From NCBI GenBank assembly GCA_021432635.1, contig MU270035.1, positions 62,001 through 126,000 of the forward strand: DNA of 64,000 nucleotides. The letters are read 5' to 3'. A model generated the notes under the pieces. That model was not told the origin of the DNA. It ran no database searches and saw only the letters and a list, made by a program, of their open reading frames with translations. Numbering within the stretch: the first letter of the stretch is position 1; each line of letters begins with the position of its first letter. The position numbers were made by a program, and so were the translations under genes. The stretch comes from Thozetella sp. PMI_491. Lineage: Eukaryota > Ascomycota > Sordariomycetes > Chaetosphaeriales > Chaetosphaeriaceae. This document shows positions 55,817-64,000 of this stretch, piece by piece.

Positions 55817-56482
55817 ATGGATCTCCAGCAACCCATCGAGTGCCTGAAACCAGTCCATCTCTCCATGCCTGCTCTGACCTCGCCTTGTTCTAGTCATGAC
55901 TCTCCTGTCACACAGCTCTCCCTCGAGTCAACCAACCCGTCAACCCCTCCCACACCTTCTGCCACTTCGGTCAACGATAGCTGTACCCCTGAGACACTGC
56001 CCATAGCCTCTGGGCTCCGTGTGACAGGCTTTGCTGCAGGTGTGAATCGGGTCAGCCCACTTGTAGGCAATAGTCCTCGCATGCTCCCTCGGCCTGCATT
56101 GAAGCCGCAACTCTACCGGTTCACATGCTCGGCGCCCGGATGCACAGCTCTTTTCACAAGTCAGAAGGACTTCCTCCGTCACTCTCACTCCCTCCACGAG
56201 TCGGATCCAGATTTGCACTTTCGCTGCCGGTGCGGCAAGACACACCCGCGCAAGGACAACCACAGACGCCACGTGCTGAAGTGTCGACTTCCCCATCGGC
56301 ACCCTGGCTTTCGCTGTCATTGCGGCCGCGTGAGTACCAGGAATGTTACGCATCTGGATCATGTCGCGCGGTGGAGAATGGGTTCCTCTTGCCTTGAGGA
56401 CGAGGAGACGGATATACTACAGACTCGTCAATATAACGACTCGTTTTCAACTCCAGCAATGAGTATTAATGAACAGAACTAA
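55817..56482 (+). CDS. C2H2-type zinc-finger protein (5' end uncertain)
   Basis: At least 221 aa from the ATG at 55817 (MDLQQPIECLKPVHLSMPAL). The same frame stays open upstream to a stop near 55578 and reads AASIEADQAWKWKPTFQDPV and SALWDPEEPDTEEYL, so an unseen upstream exon may extend the protein. After a Ser/Thr/Pro-rich stretch come one classical finger (FTCSAPGCTALFTSQKDFLR then HSHSLH) and two short Cys/His units, FRCRCGKTHPRKDNHRRH and FRCHCGRVSTRNVTHLDH. The layout is that of fungal C2H2 proteins often found near HET/NLR genes; DNA binding is probable but the targets are unknown. Confidence 0.7.
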   Translation: MDLQQPIECLKPVHLSMPALTSPCSSHDSPVTQLSLESTNPSTPPTPSATSVNDSCTPETLPIASGLRVTGFAAGVNRVSPLVGNSPRMLPRPALKPQLYRFTCSAPGCTALFTSQKDFLRHSHSLHESDPDLHFRCRCGKTHPRKDNHRRHVLKCRLPHRHPGFRCHCGRVSTRNVTHLDHVARWRMGSSCLEDEETDILQTRQYNDSFSTPAMSINEQN

Positions 56483-58097
56483 CAACTGACAAGCTATTAC
56501 ATGATCGATGAAGGGCGAGTTCTCCAAGGAAGGGACGAATATCGGCGGATACCCCGGAACGGAAAAGTTTTGCTTTTTGATCAGGTCTGCGTCTTGCATC
56601 CCTGTTTTTATTACTCCTATGGATGCCTTCCTTTGGTTCTCATCTGAAGGAATCGTACCCAACGGAATGGTACATTAGGGACCTAAGCATCGCGCGTACC
56701 CATGGACTTGTACTACTATTGAAAGAAGGAACGCCTCACGGCACCCCCTGGGGAATTGCCTAGCGCAAACCCTGGATTGCACGAACTTTTTTTGTTATCG
56801 GCGGAAGAGAGTGGGCTTACGGTAGAAGGGTGTTGTGGCGGAGAAGAGGGTTTTGAATGGAAACTGGCCCTTCATCGATCATGGGGCACTCTTGAGAGAC
56901 TCGATTCAGAGTCAAGTCGGCAGCGACAGAATCCTGTCCGGTTGGTCGGGCCAGGTTGCCCAAGGTTTCGGTGATCTTGCCCAAGTTGGCAGGTGGAGGA
57001 AAGTGTTAATGCGGGTGAGACCTGGTGTCTCAGGGCCAAAAACCTATCTCCTACGGGGAGATGAATTTTCTTTTGTCTGAGATATGGATTTTCTTTTATC
57101 TGGCATATGGATTTTCTTTTATCTAGTGGATGGACTTTCTTTTGTCTTCCGAGTTGATCTCGTATGGTTGGCTTGCCATTAGGTGGATCTATCCATGGGA
57201 CTGAGAGCCTCTAAAATTACTAGAGAAGGATGTAGAATGTATTAAGGTACAGAGACGCAGCGGGCCTGGTATCTCAACCTCTTAGTTATACGTCTTTTTA
57301 CTCCGTGATTTGCTTAGAATGACAGCTTGAATGTGAATGATTAGATTTTCAAGTGTAAACCAGATGGCTTTTTCGCGGGCCATGCTGTAAATTCCCAGGA
57401 CAAGACTTAGTCCTGGAACAAGCCAGCATCCCAAACTTGAACTCTTTGGCGTTATGAAAGGTAGGCCCTGGGCTCAACCTTGAAACGCTACCTTCTGCCA
57501 TCTTTCTGCTCCATGTCATCATAGGTTCTCTGACTGTTGTGTAGTAATACGAGATCTCGATACTGTAAAGCAAACAAACGTAAAAAACAACTGGTCGAAA
57601 AGTCCTGTGTATTGGGGTGTGTGTAGATGTGTGTAAACGCTAAGTTGACTGCTCAAGCGCTCGTTTAAATGGCCCCCCGCCGATCGTGTGGATCCCCCAC
57701 CTGATTAGCTGAGGTCCATACAACATTCGTAAGAGCTCCTGATCCAACCGTACAAGATCAGCCAGCGCTTCGAATGCACGATCCAACACTGACCCTATAT
57801 TCCATACTGAGAGTACTTAATTTCTTTGGTCGTGTTTGATCCTACCCAAGAATATGCCCCCAATAAATTGCTAAATGCCCACTAGCATACCAAAAGATCG
57901 GAGCCCGAAAACAGGCGAACCGTTCAAGAGCCAATGGGCATGCTCTTCCAGCCGGCACACAAACCATCTACCCAACACTCGGTCTGGATACTAACAAATC
58001 TAGGAATTGCATCCGTGGGTTCTCAATTACGAAGTATACAGTTGGTCACTGAGACGCACATGTGAAGAGCTGTATAATAGTGTGGTGTGTCGTTACT
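56483..58097. other. Intergenic region
   Basis: No gene recognised over about 1.6 kb, apart from a short tandem repeat at 57058-57153. Confidence 0.4.
57058..57153 (+). repeat. Short tandem repeat, about four units of 23-26 bp
   Basis: Four imperfect units each carry ATGGATTTTCTTTTATCT or a one- to two-base variant (GAATTTTCTTTTGTCT, GGACTTTCTTTTGTCT). No coding frame is maintained. A minisatellite of unknown role. Confidence 0.7.
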
Positions 58098-60740
58098 CTA
58101 GACAAGTTTTATCACCTCGGTCCTGGCTCCGGCCTCAAGCCACCGTTCTTCGTCGATTTCGCAATCCATCACTTGCACTCTCTCTCTAGCCCAGAAATGG
58201 CCATTCTTCTCCATCCGTTGCAAGCACATGAGCATCGTGATCCTCCACTTTCCTTCACTAAGGGGCCGCCTTTCTCCTGATAGCGCCATGAATTCCATAA
58301 CGCACTGGTCAGGTTGGCGTGCTCGCCATTCCATATCCAGCCATATACACCCAAGAGGTGTCTGTGCCTCGCAATCAGTATGAGCGTCATGTATTTTCGA
58401 ATCGTGCTCCTTGCTCGTCTGGCGCGTCCCCGGTATCGACGGTGACGCCGCTGTCTCCTTGTCCATCATCCTGATCTCAGGCATCGGCTGTGTTAAGTAC
58501 TCCAGCATCGTCATCGGCTTTTTTGGTGGTTTATTCGACCTTCTGGTCGTCTCAGTACACTCGACCGGGAACACAGGATAGAGACCATTTGACCCGTGGG
58601 AATCTACAGCATCTCGCGCAACTCGCAGATCACTGATGCTCCCTTCCACTGAACACTCTGGAGAGTTGGAGAAACGCCCTCCCACTGGGAAGCCAAATTC
58701 ATTGGTGGAGAACGATGCTGGTTGCCGCAACTCATTCGGCTCATCCCGAGGGTGTACGTCGCTGCCGTGAATTATCTGATTCGTACGTACGATTTTGATC
58801 ATGTCATGGTCAAATTTGACGGCCCCATTCCAGCCCAGCCATGACCAACTGGGGAAGGCGTTGTTCCGTAGGTGTGGGCTATGGTGATCAGCCTTCCAGC
58901 AGAACGCCTGGTCGAACCCAGATACCGGTAATCCGTAATAGAACGTGGAATATGTGCCATCTATCATCCCCTTGTAGCGTTTCATGATTCCTTGAAAGGC
59001 ATTCATTTTATCCTCCACCTTGGTGAGTTTCCGTTCCGAGAAGTACTCGACAGCCGAGTAGAACGATAAGAGATCCTGTCCGGGAGGCACTGAAAGCATC
59101 GAGCCCACGGTATTGAAGATGTTGGTGCTTTGGTCCGTCGCTTCGGGAAGGTTAAGGTCACTCCCCTCGGAGCTGCAGAGTCTCTTTTGGCACTGCATGT
59201 ATACGCCGGTTGATGTGAATAGGATCATTCGATGAGAAAGCACTTTTTCTTGGTAGCACCACGCGCGACTGCTCCATGGTGAAGTCTTGAGGAATGTCTC
59301 GAGGGACTGAAGGGAGTCGAATGAATTAGGATCTTTGCTCGGTGGGCTCCCAAGTAGACCTTCATCGGCCGTCTCGCCAGAGACAGCGGCGATAGTGCAC
59401 TTGGCCGCTGAGTAGATTTCCCTCATGCGCAATATCTGTATCTTCATGTCTTGGACCGAGTCCTGCATGATGCACAACGCATCCACCCACAAGTATCTCT
59501 CTCCGAGTTTCTCACACACTTCAATGGCGTCTCGGACTGTCGCTGGAATCTTCGCCCAGATCGTGCGAAGGCCGCCATCGCGCATCAAAAGTGGTGCCGT
59601 GTTCTCTGTGAGCTTTGGCTGGTTAACGCCTCCCCAGACATAAGTCAGGGCAACAAATGAACAGTCGTCTGGTGCGTTGACAATTCGTCGTCCCTGCACA
59701 TCGATAACCTTGAATCGAATCCCTGGTAAGTTGCGCCACTTGATGGGAGACGCTTTGCATTTTTGGTGGCATTCAACATCGTCCTCACATTGGGCTAGCC
59801 AATGTTTGATGTGTGTGAAGTCCACGTTTGCCACGGTTGAGCGGAGCGGGATAGGATGGGAGTCCGTCTCTAGTATCGCCATGGTACTGAAGGCTGGGGA
59901 TAGAGTGCTTACCCCGGCGTTAACCGGGCTTGGCTGATCTTTCTGTAGCCCTGAGGATACGACATCATCACTGAGGTTGTTCTGGCCCTCTTCTTCGCTT
60001 CCGGCTTCGCTTTGTTCCCAGGGACACCAGACGGGCTGCCCAGGCCAGAGCTCTTCGTATAACCGACGCGCTCTCACCCATGAAGCCTCATCCCAGAATC
60101 CATCCGAGCTGTAGTCCGTTAGCTTGCTGTCTGCGAAGGGTGACCCGATGATGTGCGACATACAATACTTCAAAGTGGCTAGGTGCAAGCAAGTGCGCTC
60201 GTAGTAGAAGGCAGGCGACTGGAAGATCATATGGCTTCTCGAGCGTCTTGACAAATGCGTCCCGTATCTCTTGCCACAGAACGAATGTCTCGTGTGCATC
60301 ATCTGCCACCCCATTGAAACGGATGCCCTTGTTTATGTCCACGACTGGCGGCAGCAGCTCGCCGTCCTCATCGACGCCTTCGACGCCGCATACAAGCACG
60401 TCCGATGCCTCCAAGATGAGATAAGCGTCTTGGATGAGCTTCGGCCATGCTGCTCGCCATGCATCCGAATCTCGTTCTTTCACACCGTAATAATGAGTAT
60501 AACTGCGGGGTATGTGAGCAATAGTCCAGAGAATATAACCGAATGAGTGCTTACCCCATTTTCAAGCTTGACTCGGGAGGTATGCTCCGCGCAGAACAAT
60601 TCGACTGTGACGAGAAGTAATAGACTGAGTGGTGATAGCGATGGGAAGACTTCTTGCCTAGCAGCTCTTTCAGCCTGGTGGGCTGTCCATGAAGTAGGCA
60701 GGCTAAGGAAGCACCGCCTCGAGGCCCCACTCTGAAAGCA
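58098..60740 (-). CDS. HET-domain protein (heterokaryon incompatibility; 5' exon uncertain)
   Basis: Predicted regulator of incompatibility-type cell death. Main exon 58098-60126; upstream exons 60164-60502 and one ending at 60555. The HET domain is clear: FVALTYVWGGVNQPKLTENT, ERYLWVDALCIMQDS and CTIAAVSGETADEGLLGSP, followed by RAWCYQEKVLSHRMILF and PSWSWLGWNG. Upstream exons supply the N-terminal region (WPKLIQDAYLILEASDVLV, LPVACLLLRAHLLAPSHFE) joined to KLTDYSSDGFWDEASW. The intron between these exons (60127-60163) is only 37 nt, which is short, but it is the only GT-AG choice I found that restores the frame. The first exon and the start codon were not settled: the frame reading SLACLLHGQPTRLKELL lacks a clear ATG. 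The C-terminus is low-complexity and variable. Confidence 0.85.
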
Positions 60741-60989
60741 TGTGATCACACCTCGAATGGGTTGTGTTCCGGCAACTAGTAGACTTCGGCCAGTATATAG
60801 AAACAATTTGCAGCAATGAAGGATGATGAAAAGGTGGTGCTGTGCACCGTGTGTCCACGTTCCCTCGGTAGAGGAGCCGTACGAGATGTGAGCAGTGGGA
60901 ATCGTCTAGGTTTTCAGCCCCAAGACTTCTCTGTACTTCTTTCTACCAAATTCTATGGCACTTCTATCCTTAGTATCTATGCAGCGAGA

Positions 60990-63371
60990 CTACAAGTCAT
61001 TGTCGCCACGATATGGCGCCCACACGCTCTGTTCCAGCTTCGTGTTAGACTTTGCCTTTTCCAGGTATTGTTGGAACTCCAAAGTGGCCTTGACGGCCTC
61101 GAGAACGTGGCGCTCTTCCATGCACCCTTGCCTGGAGTACTCGTTGAAGGAGTACCCTTCAGCAACGTTGAGTACGTTCCGGATCTGGCGGCCGTTCAGC
61201 TTCGCCCGGGAGAGCCTCTGCAGCACCCTTGGGGTGACGACATCTTCGTAGCCCTTGATATGCAGTAATTTTGTCCAGATCTGCTGTCGGATGTCGTCTG
61301 TAAGATCCTTGAAGCCAATGCCGACCTGGATCCGGGACTCAAAGGCGGCATCCATTGTATTCAAGCGGTTGGTGGTGAGAAATAGGACGCCTCGGTAGTA
61401 TTCAAGCTGGCGAAGAAACACTAGGACCGGCCGTTAGCGCCAGAAAGAGATTTGAAGGAAATCGAATATAGTATAGGGGAGGTGGATTTTGGATGCTAAC
61501 CTGACACTATTCCATTTCGACGCACATCCTCAAAGGATCTAGCCTCGAGGACGACATCGGCCTCGTCAAGAAGGAGGATGGCATCCCAGTTGATAGCGCG
61601 TTGGAATTCAGTCTGCAGCCGGCGCTGAAGCTGCATTTCATCCCAAATCAGATCGCCGACGCTGAGCGCGATGAGAGGCTTCTGGACGATCTCCGCCAGA
61701 CTCTCAGCTGTAAGTGTCTTCCCAACCTATACGTCCACGTCAGTTAGTGGCGTCATAATCAGTGACTGTAGGGATCCAGAGATAGACGAACCCCGGGTGG
61801 ACCATGTAAAAGAACTACGAGACCCTCGCCCTTTCCATCGATCAGATCCCCTCCTTGTCGGTTGAGGGTATGGTTGTAGTGGCGGCTTATCAAGCCGCGC
61901 AGCATTTCCTTTTTCGCAGAGTCCAGCACTAGGTGCTTCATGGCCTCGCTATTCCACTGTACGGGCCGCAGTTTGTCGACACTGACGGTGAAGACCTCGG
62001 TGGTCTTTATGTTATAGCAACCGATGAGGGGTGGGCACAGCATTGCCTGGTCGTCCGTCAAGGCCTGGGTAGCAGGGATGGAGTCCCACTGGTGCGTCGG
62101 CCGGGCGTCGACCTCGGCTGGTGTGAGTTCGTTGTATTCTCTCCTGTAGTAGCCGCCATGCGGGGCGTCGAATTCACCAATCGCATTCCATACTACCGTT
62201 CTCTTGGCATCTCTGTCGATGATAACCCTATCTTCAAGCTACAGATGTGATCAGCACGGGCATTATCCGGTCGAGCTGCTGCTTTGCTTTTGATACCTAC
62301 CTTTGTTCTCTCCGGCTTGTCATTTTCCCGCACGCGCTCGATGTATCCTCGAGGCTGTATGGCGACTTCTCCTTTGTATGCCGGCCCATCGTACTGGAGG
62401 CAAGAGGTAGGTGTGCCGATCAATTTCCACCACAGCTTGCCCCTTTCGACCATCGACTTTAGGAAGGCATCCTTGTCGCCTTCCAAGGCTTTGACTGGCC
62501 AAACAGGGAGCGAGAATATTGACCGAGATCCGGTATACGGCCGGAGGCGGAAATGATTTACTTTCCTTTTGAGGCGGTCCTCCACGCCGTCCCAGGTAAG
62601 TCCCCAGACGACGAACTCGGTGTAGCTGTCCGAACGGATGATAGTGCCTCGGTTCGTCCTCGTTACGTCTCTGATTTCTTTAACTTCGATCAAGACTAGA
62701 AGCCACTCGTTGCCGAGCTCGTCCTTACGGACGACGAGATCGCCGGCGTGGAAGAGCCTCCAGATCATGCTGTACTGTATGAAGCCAGAGCCGATATCTA
62801 CATTGCTTGCCTCGTTCCACAGCGGCGCCACCTCCCTGGCAATGAACTCTAGGGTCTGAAAGTCTACCAGCGCGTCCGGATCATTTAGCGCCTCAATTTC
62901 CCGGCGTATATCGTCTAGGTGATAGAAAAGCGTGGGGTATGGCTCGTACTCGGTGAAAGAGCCATGTTGCGGCTGCAGCGGTGGGTGCTTATCCACGGCC
63001 GCGATAGCGGCATTGAGGCGCTTGGAGTTGACCTGGATCTTCGTCCTTTCGTCTTCGCGCTGTTCGTAGAGTAGAGCGGCTGGGCTATCTTCGAGGGCGC
63101 CCCCGTCTCTTTGGTGCGTCTCAAGCTCCGAAAATTGCCTCTGGGTCATTCCCGGGCGACCGGATGGGAGAACTCTCCAGACTCGATCCTCCCAAGTCGG
63201 CGCGGCTTCGAGCAGACTCTCTGGCGAAGATTCAGAAGGCGAAGGAGACCGTCTGCGAATCGGTGCCACATATTGTGGGATTCCGCGCTGCGTCCTCTGC
63301 AAGGCTGTCATAAAGACGCGCAGGAACTCGTCCATATTCACGTTGGGCGTCGCATCCTCTGGTTCGTCCAT
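60990..63371 (-). CDS. AAA ATPase with DUF7025-type N-terminus (second copy)
   Basis: Protein of 724 aa. Four exons join in frame: 62301-63371, 61792-62238, 61501-61726, 60990-61420. The start MDEPEDATPNVNMDEFLRVF is at 63369-63371. The N-terminal region has an Arg/Ser/Pro-rich stretch, then the DUF7025-type block (DPDALVDFQTLEFIAREVAP, FIQYSMIWRLFHAGDLVV). Walker A HGPPGVGKT (about 501-510) is split by an intron between GPPG and VGKT. Walker B ILLLDEAD ends near Asp560, and sensor 1 LTTNR and the arginine-finger region ESRIQVGIGF follow. It differs in length and intron positions from the copy at 5018-7185, so the two are old paralogues. Function unknown. Confidence 0.9.
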
Positions 63372-63757
63372 GTTGCAATCTGCTTGCTGGTCTGAAATGT
63401 CTTTTTGTTTGCAGATTCTATTGCTTCTCTCACCGTTGATCTTGGGACGGGCAACGGCGACAAAAACTAGAGTGTCAGGTTGCGGAGCGTGTCCGACAGG
63501 GGCTGAAGCCCCCCCGCAGTGGAAGGGCGAGACTAGCGGCTGATAGGCCGAGATGGTTCAGCCTTGCGGTTGTGGATGATTACGTGAGATATTGGGGGGG
63601 GGGGGGAGACACGCGCGGAGCTACCAGAAACTGGAGCAACCTGCATGGGTCTACTACGCCGATTGCTAGAGTTGCCGGAACCTTGTATCTCTGTCTAGCT
63701 CGTCGGCCAAGCTACTTTGCGCGCCCCGTCTCTGTTCGCGACCGACATTCTCGCGAC
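63372..63757. promoter_or_regulatory. Divergent intergenic region
   Basis: 386 bp between the minus-strand AAA gene and the plus-strand gene starting at 63758; expected to hold both promoters. A G12 run lies at about 63595-63606. Confidence 0.4.
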
Positions 63758-64000
63758 ATGGCCGCGAGCCGCGCCGTCGCGGTGCCTACGGCCGAAGGCA
63801 ACATTCAGCCGTCGACGAGCACGTGGGCTCGCTGGTACCAGCCGGGTTCGGGGAAGGATAGGGAAGACCGACTCGGCCACTCCGCACCCCACGCAGTTAC
63901 TAACTCGCATGCAGGGAGATATACGCCGATGCTCTCAAGAAGTGCAAAGAGATTAACGAGAATCTAAATGCTGAGCCCTTTCTCGAACGGGACCTTGGAT
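63758..64000 (+). CDS. 5' end of an unidentified gene (runs off the right edge)
   Basis: The ATG at 63758 opens MAASRAVAVPTAEGNIQPST. An intron 63835-63914 is strongly supported: donor GTACCA, a perfect TACTAAC branch point at 63898-63904 and acceptor GCATGCAG. Splicing keeps the frame through a Trp codon and yields EIYADALKKCKEINENLNAE then PFLERDLG, an amphipathic helical start. Unspliced, the frame stops near 63967. The family cannot be told from 54 visible residues. Confidence 0.55.

Noticed and set aside
63572-63967. Unspliced 131-aa plus-strand frame
   Set aside because: It runs through the G tract and through the well-supported intron at 63835-63914; the spliced model from 63758 is better.
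1-64000. CRISPR array, bacterial operon features or ribosome-binding sites
   Set aside because: The window is eukaryotic (spliced genes, Pol III tRNA, RIP); no regular direct-repeat/spacer structure was seen.

Overview
The window is nuclear DNA of a filamentous ascomycete (Pezizomycotina, probably Sordariomycetes). The reasons are short GT-AG introns of about 45-80 nt, fungal-only gene families (HET, DUF7708-NACHT, SesB-lipase-NACHT-WD, DUF7025-AAA, DUF6594, Zn2Cys6), and a long AT-rich block with the dinucleotide signature of repeat-induced point mutation (RIP). It is an accessory-type region: no housekeeping gene was recognised, and transposon debris and NLR-like genes are abundant.

Layout. 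Left arm (1-7.2 kb): a DUF7708-NACHT NLR-like gene on the minus strand, cut by the window edge, and a divergent DUF7025-AAA ATPase on the plus strand. 7.6-14.9 kb: RIP-degraded, AT-rich repeat with no readable gene, ending abruptly in a less mutated tail. 15.7-16.5 kb: a small secreted four-cysteine protein (minus). 19.0-36.3 kb: a compact run of a full-length ABCC-type exporter, a Zn2Cys6 regulator, an interrupted tRNA-Lys gene, a TauD/TfdA-type Fe(II)/2-oxoglutarate dioxygenase (with an assembly gap inside an intron), a DegT-type PLP aminotransferase and an alkyl-DHAP synthase (AGPS) homologue. The last two are intronless and divergently transcribed from one 589-bp intergenic region. 36.9-41.1 kb and 46.9-47.8 kb: MITE-like elements, a tRNA-derived SINE-like sequence, decayed ankyrin, copia-integrase and NACHT sequences. 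41.4-64 kb: DUF6594 membrane protein, small coiled-coil protein, SesB-NACHT-WD NLR-like protein, small hypothetical protein, C2H2 protein, HET-domain protein, a second DUF7025-AAA ATPase, and the 5' end of a further gene.

How they may work together. The 19-36 kb run looks like a biosynthetic gene cluster without a PKS, NRPS or terpene synthase. AGPS would make an ether lipid with a ketone (alkyl-DHAP), the DegT enzyme could transaminate that ketone, the TauD enzyme could oxidise the product, the ABCC pump could export it and the Zn2Cys6 protein could regulate the set. This is inference from family functions and proximity only. The flanking NACHT, HET and AAA genes resemble the fungal non-self-recognition repertoire. 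The other standout is the tRNA-Lys(UUU) gene: its D-loop appears to be interrupted by a 58-nt insert with spliceosomal-style GT...AG borders.
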